From positions 11,601 through 18,236 of the forward strand of contig DHXA01000087.1 of assembly GCA_002413455.1 (NCBI GenBank): a stretch of DNA of 6,636 nucleotides, in the 5' to 3' direction. The position numbers and the translations under genes were made by a program. Origin of the DNA: Rhodanobacter sp. UBA5168. Its GTDB lineage: Bacteria > Pseudomonadota > Gammaproteobacteria > Xanthomonadales > Rhodanobacteraceae. Shown here in pieces: positions 1-5,272 of this stretch (the stretch's first letter is position 1; every line of letters starts with the position of its first letter). The notes under the pieces were generated by a model, which was given only the letters and a program-made list of their open reading frames with translations, made no database searches and was not told the origin of the DNA.

Positions 1-53
1 ACCGCGATGTCCCTCACGGCAATGTTGGCTGCTGCATCGTGGTTGCCCAGCAT
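1..53 (-). CDS. Start of a possible VOC (glyoxalase-fold) protein, cut by the left edge
   Basis: Only 17 complete codons are visible, starting at an ATG (complement of 51-53) and running off the window. The translation is MLGNHDAAANIAVRDIA. The start is well supported: AGGAG lies on the minus strand at 64-60, six bases before the ATG. The segment NIAVRDIA resembles the first beta strand of vicinal-oxygen-chelate proteins, which often begin with a few polar residues followed by 'A-x-x-A-V-R-D-L' and then a helix with 'FY'. That family includes glyoxalases, extradiol dioxygenases and resistance proteins that bind a metal in a paired beta-alpha-beta fold. The gene follows the LysR gene in the same direction with a 105-bp gap, so it may be co-transcribed or have its own promoter. 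That a gene starts here is fairly sure; the family assignment from so few residues is tentative. Confidence 0.55.
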   Translation of the reverse strand, partial: MLGNHDAAANIAVRDIA

Positions 54-59
54 GGCGCA

Positions 60-64
60 CTCCT
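60..64 (-). promoter_or_regulatory. Ribosome binding site of the left-edge gene
   Basis: On the minus strand these bases read AGGAG, six bases before the ATG at 53. The near-consensus Shine-Dalgarno is the main reason for calling a gene in the otherwise short left-edge stretch. Confidence 0.6.
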
Positions 65-69
65 GCCTG

Positions 70-91
70 ATCGTCGTATCGACGCGACGAT
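70..91. repeat. Inverted repeat upstream of the left-edge gene
   Basis: ATCGTCG at 70-76 and its exact reverse complement CGACGAT at 85-91 are separated by eight bases. The repeat ends six bases before the ribosome binding site of the left-edge gene. This position fits an operator half-site pair or a hairpin in the leader of that transcript. No flanking promoter is clear, so the role is inferred from placement only. Confidence 0.35.
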
Positions 92-158
92 GCTGGGCAT
101 TCGGCGGTTAAGCACCCGGCACGACAGTGTGAGATTCCCTCATGCCGGAAGCGCCGGT

Positions 159-1049
159 TCACGCAAATGCCTTCGCCAGCCAGTCGACGAATACGCGCAC
201 GCGCGGCGCCAGCTGGCGGCTGTGCGGGTACAGCAGCGAAACCGGCGAGGGTGTCGGCGGGTGCTCGGGCAATACCTCGACCAGGGTCTTGCCGGCCAGA
301 TCGCGCTCGACATGGTAGCGCGGTACCTGGATCAGGCCGAGACCGAGCCGCGCAGCGGCGACATAGGTTTCGGCGTTGACGACGGAGAGGCGCGCGGCCA
401 GCACGACGTTGCGCACGTCGTCGCCGATGGCGAACTCGAGCGGCAACGGACTGCCGGTTGACGAGGCGACGAAGGCGATCATCTGGTGGCCGTCGAGATC
501 GTCCGGCGTTTTCGGCGTGCCAAAGTGCTTAAGGTAGGCGGGGCTGGCGCAGGTGATTTCGCCCAGCGTGGCTACGCGTCGGCCGATCATGCTGCTGTCC
601 TGCAACTGGCCCACGCGCAACACGCAGTCGATACCTTCGCGGACCAGGTCGACCAAACGGTCGCCTTCGCCCAGATGCAGTTGCATGTCCGGATACGCTG
701 CGAGGAAATCGGGCAGCCGCGGCAGTACGAAATGCCGAGCCAGCGTGCCGTGCACGTCGACGCGCAGGAGGCCGCGTGGCCTGGAGTCGCGGAAGCCCGC
801 TTCGGCATCCTCGATGTCGGCGATGATCGTCTTGCAGCGCCGGTAGTACGCCTCGCCATCGAGGGTCGGGTTGACCTGGCGGGTGGTGCGCTGCAGGAGC
901 TGCGCGCCGAGACGCGTTTCCAGTTGCTTGATCGCACCGGTGGCGGTGGAGCGCGGAAGGCCGAGATCCTGCGCGGCCAGGGTGAAGCTGCGCCGATCGA
1001 CGATGCGCATGAACAGGCGCATGGCATCCAGGGTATCCAGCTGGCGCAT
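159..1049 (-). CDS. LysR-type transcriptional regulator
   Basis: A 296-residue protein of normal LysR length. The N-terminal winged helix-turn-helix spans about residues 5-65: 'DAMRLFMRIVDRRSF' is the usual first helix, followed by 'LAAQDLGLPRSTATGAIKQLE', where the recognition helix sits, and 'RLGAQLLQRTTR', the wing. From about residue 90 to the end is the periplasmic-binding-protein-like effector domain, opening with 'RGLLRVDVHGTLARHFVLPRLPDFLAAYPD'; this resembles the DmlR/CrgA-like branch. The ATG at 1049 is chosen because it gives the complete first helix; the ribosome binding site is weak (GGAT, about 10 bases upstream), and the Met at residue 10 would cut into the domain. The gene is divergent from two SDR genes across 107 bp, the classic layout in which a LysR protein controls its neighbour and itself. 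The effector is unknown. Confidence 0.93.
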   Translation of the reverse strand: MRQLDTLDAMRLFMRIVDRRSFTLAAQDLGLPRSTATGAIKQLETRLGAQLLQRTTRQVNPTLDGEAYYRRCKTIIADIEDAEAGFRDSRPRGLLRVDVHGTLARHFVLPRLPDFLAAYPDMQLHLGEGDRLVDLVREGIDCVLRVGQLQDSSMIGRRVATLGEITCASPAYLKHFGTPKTPDDLDGHQMIAFVASSTGSPLPLEFAIGDDVRNVVLAARLSVVNAETYVAAARLGLGLIQVPRYHVERDLAGKTLVEVLPEHPPTPSPVSLLYPHSRQLAPRVRVFVDWLAKAFA

Positions 1050-1057
1050 TGTGCTGT

Positions 1058-1095
1058 CTATCCGAATAGTGTTGGCTGATGCGGGTAGATTATCC
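1058..1095. promoter_or_regulatory. Candidate LysR operator region
   Basis: The gap between the divergent LysR and SDR genes holds two short dyads. CTAT at 1058-1061 pairs with ATAG at 1066-1069, and the imperfect palindrome GGGTAGATTATCC lies at 1083-1095. AT-rich interrupted dyads of the T-N11-A kind next to the regulator start are typical LysR binding sites. Neither repeat is strong by itself, and I could not place convincing -35 and -10 boxes for either gene, so the call rests mainly on position. Confidence 0.35.
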
Positions 1096-1127
1096 TCAAG
1101 GCCGCGCTAATCATACTTGCTCCCACA

Positions 1128-1142
1128 GCCGAATGGTTCGGC
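1128..1142. repeat. Perfect 6-bp inverted repeat in the SDR leader
   Basis: GCCGAA at 1128-1133 and TTCGGC at 1137-1142 flank a three-base spacer. The repeat ends three bases before the GGAGAG ribosome binding site of the first SDR gene. It could be an operator half-site pair, or a small leader hairpin next to the ribosome binding site. Function is not shown by sequence. Confidence 0.35.
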
Positions 1143-1156
1143 GCTGGAGAGCAGGC

Positions 1157-1897
1157 ATGAACGAGAACATCAGCAAAGTCGCGATCGTCACCGGCGCCTC
1201 GCGCGGCATCGGCGCCGCGGTGGCCAGACGTCTGGCCCGCGACGGTTTCACCGTGGTAATCAATTACGCCGGTGATGTGGCGGCGGCCGAAGCGCTGGCG
1301 CGCGACATCGATGCCAGCGGTGGCCACGCGCTCGCCGCACAGGCGGATGTCAGCGATCCGGTGGCGGTACGCCAGTTGTTCGATGCGGCCGAGTCCGCGT
1401 TCGGCGGGGTGGATGTGCTGGTCAACAACGCCGGCATCATGCAACTGGCGAACCTGGCCGATGCCGACGACGCGGCATTCGACCGGCAGATCGCGGTGAA
1501 TCTCAAGGGCAGCTTCAACACGTTGCGTGAGGCGTCCACGCGACTGCGTGCCGGTGGCCGCATCATCAATTTTTCGTCCAGCGTGGTCGGCCTGCTGCAG
1601 CCGGGCTACGGCATCTATGCCGCCACCAAGGCCGCCGTCGAGGCGATGACCAGCGTGCTGGCGAAGGAGTTGCGCGGCCGCAACATCACCGTCAATGCGA
1701 TTGCGCCCGGTCCCACCGCGACCGACCTGTTCCTCAACGGCAAATCGCCGGAGTTGATCGACCGTCTGGCCAAACTGGCACCACTCGAACGTCTGGGTCA
1801 GCCCGAGGATATCGCCGATGTGGTGGCGTTCCTCGCTGGCAGGGACGGTGGCTGGGTCAACGGCCAGGTGCTGCGCGCCAACGGCGGAATCATCTGA
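1157..1897 (+). CDS. SDR family NAD(P)-dependent oxidoreductase (FabG-like)
   Basis: A 246-residue classical short-chain dehydrogenase/reductase, the usual length of the family. Visible motifs are the Rossmann cofactor loop TGASRGIG at 12-19, the structural NNAG at 90-93, and the catalytic tetrad Asn115, Ser141, Tyr154 and Lys158 (YAATK). 'NAIAPGPTATDL' follows, where the family usually has the PG motif near the nicotinamide, and the C-terminus 'VNGQVLRANGGII' closes the fold. The Arg in the glycine loop and 'NYA' after strand two suggest NADP(H), by family analogy. The ATG at 1157 is preferred over an in-frame start at 1079 because GGAGAG (1146-1151) sits five bases upstream and because the extra 26 residues are not SDR-like. 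It is first of two co-directional SDR genes, 57 bp before the next, and probably regulated by the divergent LysR protein. Members act on sugars, quinones, ketoacyl esters and many carbonyls, so the substrate is open. Confidence 0.94.
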   Translation: MNENISKVAIVTGASRGIGAAVARRLARDGFTVVINYAGDVAAAEALARDIDASGGHALAAQADVSDPVAVRQLFDAAESAFGGVDVLVNNAGIMQLANLADADDAAFDRQIAVNLKGSFNTLREASTRLRAGGRIINFSSSVVGLLQPGYGIYAATKAAVEAMTSVLAKELRGRNITVNAIAPGPTATDLFLNGKSPELIDRLAKLAPLERLGQPEDIADVVAFLAGRDGGWVNGQVLRANGGII

Positions 1898-1906
1898 ACT
1901 CGCGGA

Positions 1907-1926
1907 CGCGCCGCGTTCGCGGCGCG
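1907..1926. repeat. Strong GC hairpin between the two SDR genes
   Basis: CGCGCCGCG at 1907-1915 and CGCGGCGCG at 1918-1926 are exact reverse complements with two bases between them; allowing a four-base loop gives an eight-base-pair all-GC stem. It starts ten bases after the first SDR stop codon and ends 14 bases before the ribosome binding site of the second. No T-run follows, so it is not a standard intrinsic terminator. It may protect the 3' end of a processed transcript or set the ratio of the two products. Confidence 0.5.
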
Positions 1927-1954
1927 CATCCAACTCATTCGAAGGAGTCATCCC

Positions 1955-2863
1955 ATGCAACAGGTCATCGTGATCACCGGCGCGTCCAGCGGTTTCGGCG
2001 CACTCACCGCACGCGCACTCGCCGATGCGGGTCATGTCGTCTACGCCGGCATGCGCGAGACGGAAACGCGCAACGCGCCACAGGTAGCATTGCTGCAACA
2101 GTACGCCGCGGAGCACGCAGTGGATCTGCGCGCCGTGGAGCTGGATGTAGCGTCGGAGGCCTCGGTCGAGCAAGGCATCCGGGCCGTGATCGCCCAGGGC
2201 GGTCGTCTCGACGTGATCATCCACAACGCCGGGCACATGTCGTTCGGTCCGGCCGAGGCGTTCACACCCGAGCAGTTCGCGCAGCTGTACGACACCAACG
2301 TGCTGAGCACCCAGCGGGTGAATCGCGCGGCGTTGCCGCAACTGCGCAAACAGGGTCGCGGCCTGGTCGTGTGGGTATCCAGCAGCAGCGCGCGTGGCGG
2401 CACACCACCGTACCTGTCGCCGTACTTCGCGGCGAAGGCGGCGATGGATTCGCTCGCCGTCAGCTACGCCAGCGAGCTGACTCGCTGGGGTATCGAGACC
2501 TCGATCGTCGTGCCCGGTGCCTTCACCAAGGGCACCCATCATTTCGCGCATTCGGGAAAGCCGGCTGACGCCGCGAGGGCGGCGGAATACGACAACGGTC
2601 CGTATGCCGGCCTGCCGGAGCAGAGCCTGCACGGCCTGGCCGCGCTGGAACCGGCCGATGCCGATGTAGGCGCAGTGGCGCGCGCCATCGTGAACATCGT
2701 CGACGCGCCATTCGGTCGGCGCCCGTTCCGCGTTCACATCGATCCGTCCAGCGACGGCGCCGAAATCGTCAACGGCGTGGCCGATCGGGTGCGTGCCGAG
2801 TTGTTCTGGCGGATCGGCTTGCAGGATTTGTTGCACCCGACGCAGATCACGGATTCGCCGTAA
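1955..2863 (+). CDS. SDR family oxidoreductase, extended C-terminal type
   Basis: A 302-residue classical SDR, about 50 residues longer than its neighbour because of a C-terminal extension. The cofactor loop is TGASSGFG at 8-15, with Phe where Ile is commoner. 'YAGMRE' with Arg34 after strand two suggests NADP(H). The structural motif is HNAG at 90-93. The tetrad is Asn115, Ser144, Tyr157 and Lys161 (YFAAK), and 'VVPGAFTKG' is the segment after the active site. The tail 'RPFRVHIDPSSDGAEIVNGV' then 'FWRIGLQDLL' is common in a subgroup of bacterial SDRs annotated only as oxidoreductases. The start is clear: GAAGGAG (1941-1947) lies seven bases before the ATG. It follows the first SDR gene by 57 bp and is likely in the same transcript, though the GC hairpin between them could change relative output. 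It is too different from its partner to look like a recent duplicate. Substrate unknown. Confidence 0.93.
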   Translation: MQQVIVITGASSGFGALTARALADAGHVVYAGMRETETRNAPQVALLQQYAAEHAVDLRAVELDVASEASVEQGIRAVIAQGGRLDVIIHNAGHMSFGPAEAFTPEQFAQLYDTNVLSTQRVNRAALPQLRKQGRGLVVWVSSSSARGGTPPYLSPYFAAKAAMDSLAVSYASELTRWGIETSIVVPGAFTKGTHHFAHSGKPADAARAAEYDNGPYAGLPEQSLHGLAALEPADADVGAVARAIVNIVDAPFGRRPFRVHIDPSSDGAEIVNGVADRVRAELFWRIGLQDLLHPTQITDSP

Positions 2864-3028
2864 ACGGCATTGGCACATGCTGCCAGCAGCCAGTCGCATG
2901 CACCATGAAAAAGTCGGGTGGTTTTGCCAACCATGTGGGTGGGCGCGCAGCAGTGCTCGCTCGCGGCGTGGTGGATGGCTCAAGCGGTGTCCGGAAGGAC
3001 GTTATGCAGCTTCCTTGATTCGGGCGAC
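2864..3028. other. Gap between convergent genes
   Basis: These 165 bases separate the stop codons of the second SDR gene and the sulfotransferase. I see no gene. Short dyads are present: GCTGC/GCAGC at 2879-2890 and CATGC/GCATG at 2876-2900. A weak terminator candidate for the minus strand is listed separately. Confidence 0.6.
2908..2933 (-). terminator. Weak candidate terminator for the sulfotransferase
   Basis: Read on the minus strand, TGGTT (2933-2929) pairs with AACCA (2923-2919) around a five-base loop, and a run of five T follows at 2912-2908 after a six-base gap. It lies about 95 bases past the sulfotransferase stop codon. The stem is short and the T-run is not adjacent to it, so this is only a possible intrinsic terminator. 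Confidence 0.25.
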
Positions 3029-3913
3029 TCACGCTGCGGCTGCCCCGTTGCGCAGGAGCAGACACTTCGTGCGCAGCTTGTCGTACGACTCCAGATGATC
3101 GCCCAGCCAGAGCTGGAACTTTGCGGTGAACAAGCCATCCGTCTTGGTTCTCATTGGCTGCGGAAGGCCACTGATGGCGCTGCGCTTCCAGGGTTCGTGT
3201 TCCAGATCCGCGATGGTCTGGCTGCAGGCGCCCTCCAGGCGGATGTCGGGACGCAGACCCAGGAATCGACAAATCCGGGTCCATTCGTCGTCGGGCTCAC
3301 GGATCAGGTCTTCCAGGAATACGAAAGCGTGATGGGTGCGACCGATGCAAGTCTCATGAATCTGCATGGCGCGGTTCCAGCGGCGTGCCCAGTGCACCGA
3401 GCCACCGCCAAAGGCATCGTCGTTTTCGAAACGCAGGTAAGCGTCCGCCAGTGAGGCCAGCACGTCCGCGCCCGGGCGTATGACGTGGATGAAGCGGGCG
3501 TCGGGCGCGCAAGCCTCGATTTCCGGCATGTACAGAAGATGGTTCGGCGTCTTCTCCACCCACTGCGAACAGCGAGCCTGCAGCGCCAGCGCGTCGAGCA
3601 GCTCGATGAATGTGACGGCGCAGGCGTCCGAGTGGAAAGGTACGTGCTTGATCAGGGCGCGCTCGCCATCCAGCGAGTGCAGCAGCGGGACAATCGACGG
3701 CCTCACGTCCTTTCGCATCAGCCCAAGGCGTTGTCGCCACCGGCGTCGTCGCGGCCTGGCACGGTGATCGCCCCAGCGCCATGCCAGGTCGGCGTACAGA
3801 TGTTCAAAGAAGGCCGTCTCGGGCAAGGTGTATACATCCGGATGCCTGGCAAGCAGGGCTTGCACGAAAGTCGTGCCTGATCGCGGACATCCAACAATAA
3901 AAGTCCGTTGCAC
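3029..3913 (-). CDS. Sulfotransferase family protein
   Basis: A 294-residue cytosolic-type sulfotransferase that would move a sulfuryl group from PAPS to an unknown acceptor. Near the N-terminus 'RTFIVGCPRSGTTF' (3-16) is the 5'-phosphosulfate-binding loop, with Arg11, Ser12, Gly13 and Thr14-15. 'QWVEKTPNHLLYMPEI' (117-132) is the conserved central segment. 'FIHVIRPGADVLAS' (141-154) carries the 3'-phosphate-binding Arg146 and Ser154. The frame stays open upstream to 4186, with ATGs at 4087 and 4069, but the added residues are Arg- and Ser-rich and unlike the family. The GTG at 3913 puts the PAPS loop at the extreme N-terminus, as in many bacterial members, and has GGAG nine bases upstream. 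It stands alone, convergent with the SDR genes. By hand count 30 of its first 50 codons end in G or C, against 41 of 50 in the first SDR gene, which suggests different ancestry. Acceptor unknown. Confidence 0.87.
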   Translation of the reverse strand: MQRTFIVGCPRSGTTFVQALLARHPDVYTLPETAFFEHLYADLAWRWGDHRARPRRRRWRQRLGLMRKDVRPSIVPLLHSLDGERALIKHVPFHSDACAVTFIELLDALALQARCSQWVEKTPNHLLYMPEIEACAPDARFIHVIRPGADVLASLADAYLRFENDDAFGGGSVHWARRWNRAMQIHETCIGRTHHAFVFLEDLIREPDDEWTRICRFLGLRPDIRLEGACSQTIADLEHEPWKRSAISGLPQPMRTKTDGLFTAKFQLWLGDHLESYDKLRTKCLLLRNGAAAA

Positions 3914-3922
3914 GGCACGGAT

Positions 3923-3926
3923 CTCC
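3923..3926 (-). promoter_or_regulatory. Ribosome binding site that supports the GTG start of the sulfotransferase
   Basis: GGAG on the minus strand, within GGTGGAG, nine bases before the GTG at 3913. The spacing is at the long end of the normal range. The alternative ATG at 4087 has only a weaker GGCGGAA upstream. Confidence 0.4.
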
Positions 3927-3990
3927 ACCAGCTGACGCCGGAAGCGCAGGCCCGGCCACCTGAGTTCAGAACGTGCCTGAATGTGGGTGG

Positions 3991-4020
3991 TTGACGTGTG
4001 AAAGGATCGGCACCTATGCC
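3991..4020 (+). promoter_or_regulatory. Possible sigma70-type promoter
   Basis: TTGACG at 3991-3996 matches the -35 consensus at five of six positions. TATGCC at 4015-4020 is a poor -10 box after an 18-base spacer. It would transcribe rightward toward the uncertain frame at 4209, with a leader of roughly 180 bases. The weak -10 keeps this tentative. Confidence 0.25.
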
Positions 4021-4112
4021 GTGCCGAGAAGCGCCGACGAGATTGGTCGCTCCAGCAAAGCCGCGTCATCCGGGCCGTTTCTGCCATCGTTGATTCCGCC
4101 GCACGGTCGCGC

Positions 4113-4152
4113 GGCGCAACCTCCGGCAGGCTCCCTGCGCCATACGCAGGAG
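4113..4152. repeat. Overlapping hairpins with exclusive pairings
   Basis: CCTGCG at 4134-4139 pairs with CGCAGG at 4145-4150 around a five-base loop, and two more pairs form below a one-base bulge. The same arm also belongs to TGCGCC at 4136-4141, which is the exact complement of GGCGCA at 4113-4118. The two stems cannot form together. No T-run follows on either strand. It may be a regulatory leader or chance in GC-rich DNA. Confidence 0.3.
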
Positions 4153-4208
4153 ACGAGCTATTCAGGTGCGAAACGAATCGGCGCAAGGCGAGAAGCTAAC
4201 GAGGCGTC

Positions 4209-4544
4209 GTGCCGGCCAGCCTGCAGTACCGCTACGGCTCGGCAGCACAGAGGGAGCTGCAGTCTGCGGAGATACCAGCGCAGGGTACAGAGCGGCTTCG
4301 CTACGCGCATTACGGCCGCTTTCAGACGGATCGCGCCGAGGCGACCTGTAGCTGCGCCGATGCTGATTGCGCCGTATTCGACGACACCGAGGACGGCAGG
4401 CGCAGCGCGTGCGTGCATGTCACCGCCGCGGATGGCGAGGTGCGTGAGGTCCGCTGCGTCGGGCCGATCCGCCGACGGCTGAACGCGTTCGGCCAGCGGC
4501 TGCCATGCGACAACGACAGCGCGCTCAATGGTGGCCGGTGCGGG
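4209..4544 (+). CDS. Uncertain cysteine-rich hypothetical protein or remnant
   Basis: From a GTG at 4209 the frame is open beyond 4544, continuing to a stop at 4892 antisense to the lipoprotein gene; I list only the part outside that gene. No family is recognised. Over about 110 codons my hand count gives roughly 72, 51 and 79 percent G+C at codon positions one, two and three, the order expected of real genes in GC-rich DNA. The product is acidic and mixed in composition, with Cys47, Cys49, Cys54, Cys68 and Cys83; 'CSCADADC' (47-54) could be a metal or disulfide site. GAGG four bases before the GTG is a poor ribosome binding site. After about residue 108 the translation looks like a shadow of the lipoprotein, so a real gene would need an unusual antisense end, or a frameshift has broken it. 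The exact antisense frame is also open but Arg/Leu-rich. Confidence 0.3.
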
Positions 4545-5081
4545 TCAGGGCTGTTGCGGCGTCGTGCCGCCGTCGTCACCGGAACGTGCATCGGTCGCTG
4601 GCATACCAGCGAACGTCAGGGTCTGCCCGCTGGCGTCTGCCAGGGTAAGCAGAGGAGTGTGGCCGGCACTCGACAGGATCAGCGTGGGTCCACCCTGCAG
4701 CATGGTGGTGATGGTGGTTTCGCGCTGCGTCAGCGTCGGGTCGGCGCAGGCCATCCTGGTCTGCAGCAGCGGTGTGGTGACGAGATGGCCTTCGACGATG
4801 CGGTAGCTGCCGCTGATACGGTTGCAGGCGTTGCTGACGCTGATCCGGTCGGCGCTGAAATCGAGTTGCAGCGGTTTGTCCGGCTGACCTAGCAGCGCGT
4901 CGAGACGCTTGTTGCTGCCGTCAACGGCGTCGTGCAATTGCCAGTGGTGGCGCGAGAGCGTGGCGCTGGAAATCGTGACTGCGGCGTCGGCTTGAGGCGC
5001 GGTGGCGGCGCGTGTGGTTGCATCGGGCCCGGCCATGCAGGCAGCGAGCATCAGCGGGAGCAACATGAGCAGGGCTTTCAT
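4545..5081 (-). CDS. META domain (HslJ-like) lipoprotein
   Basis: A 178-residue predicted lipoprotein. Residues 1-14 are a short lipoprotein signal peptide (MKALLMLLPLMLAA) with the lipobox LAAC ending at Cys15; Met at position +2 does not suggest inner-membrane retention, so the outer membrane is expected. A linker to about residue 40 leads into a META domain at roughly 43-158. Diagnostic features are Trp47-Gln-Leu near its start, 'LDFSADRISVSNACNRISGSY' (73-93) with Cys86-Asn87, and 'TRMACADP' (108-115) with Cys112; the two cysteines are conserved in HslJ-type proteins and may form a disulfide. The start at 5081 is fixed by GGAGG (5092-5088) six bases upstream; longer in-frame starts would bury the signal peptide. 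HslJ of E. coli is a heat-inducible envelope protein linked to novobiocin resistance, with no known enzyme activity. The gene is divergent from an L,D-transpeptidase, suggesting an envelope-related role. Confidence 0.9.
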   Translation of the reverse strand: MKALLMLLPLMLAACMAGPDATTRAATAPQADAAVTISSATLSRHHWQLHDAVDGSNKRLDALLGQPDKPLQLDFSADRISVSNACNRISGSYRIVEGHLVTTPLLQTRMACADPTLTQRETTITTMLQGGPTLILSSAGHTPLLTLADASGQTLTFAGMPATDARSGDDGGTTPQQP

Positions 5082-5118
5082 GCAATGCCTCCGGGAACGG
5101 TGGTCGGGACAGGTTAAC

Positions 5119-5142
5119 GCGCTGCGCCGCATGGCGCACCGC
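5119..5142. repeat. Hairpin in the divergent envelope-gene gap
   Basis: TGCGCC at 5123-5128 pairs with GGCGCA at 5133-5138 around a four-base loop. Beyond one C-C mismatch, three further pairs (5119-5121 with 5140-5142) extend the stem. It lies about 40 bases upstream of the lipoprotein start, so it may be in that gene's leader or be an operator. There is no T-run. Confidence 0.35.
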
Positions 5143-5215
5143 AGCTGGCGGGCGGCGCGGGCGTAGCGTTCAGGTAATCCGGTCGCTGTACGCCGGCGGA
5201 TAGACCCATGCGCGC

Positions 5216-5243
5216 TTGCGCCGGAGCGCGGCTGTGTTATGAC
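5216..5243 (+). promoter_or_regulatory. Possible promoter of the L,D-transpeptidase
   Basis: TTGCGC at 5216-5221 and TATGAC at 5238-5243 are 16 bases apart, with three and four matches to the sigma70 consensus boxes. Transcription would begin near 5250, giving a leader of about 23 bases. The -10 box overlaps a small dyad, TGTT/AACA at 5235-5247, that could be an operator. Moderate to weak support. Confidence 0.33.
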
Positions 5244-5261
5244 AACAGCGACATCCCGCGC

Positions 5262-5265
5262 AGGA
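5262..5265 (+). promoter_or_regulatory. Ribosome binding site of the L,D-transpeptidase
   Basis: AGGA, seven bases before the GTG at 5273. It decides this start, since the frame is open back to 5243 and has no ATG near the signal peptide. Confidence 0.5.
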
Positions 5266-5272
5266 TTTTCCC

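Larger units (their letters stand above)
3914..4208. other. Stretch without a recognisable gene
   Basis: These 295 bases lie upstream of the sulfotransferase start. Open frames cross the stretch on both strands, but their products are rich in Arg, Ser, Pro and Ala and look like non-coding translation. It contains a TTGACG promoter-like element on the plus strand and a hairpin pair at 4113-4152, both listed separately. It would serve as a divergent control region if the plus-strand frame at 4209 is real. Confidence 0.5.

Noticed and set aside
116..148. CCGGCA/TGCCGG repeat with an inner TGAG/CTCA dyad after the LysR gene, as a terminator
   Set aside because: The stem has an eight-base one-sided bulge and no T-run on the minus strand, so it does not meet the form of an intrinsic terminator.
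486..1079. A 197-residue plus-strand frame opposite the LysR gene
   Set aside because: The LysR protein on the other strand is complete and well conserved; this frame has no motif and no ribosome binding site I could support.
1079..1156. Extended N-terminus of the first SDR
   Set aside because: The 26 extra residues are unlike SDR N-termini, and the ATG at 1157 has a good ribosome binding site.
1058..2983. A 641-residue open frame on the minus strand across both SDR genes
   Set aside because: It is antisense to two genes with full SDR motifs, its product is rich in Arg, Gly, His and Gln with no recognisable domain, and it reflects the scarcity of stops opposite GC-rich genes.
3973..4482. 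A 169-residue plus-strand frame upstream of and overlapping the frame at 4209
   Set aside because: Composition is dominated by Arg, Ser, Pro and Ala with no motif, and the frame at 4209 has better coding-like base composition in the shared part.
4481..4490. Ten-base perfect palindrome GAACGCGTTC as an operator
   Set aside because: It lies inside the possible coding frame with no promoter next to it; one palindrome of this size is expected by chance in a few kilobases of GC-rich DNA searched at this depth.
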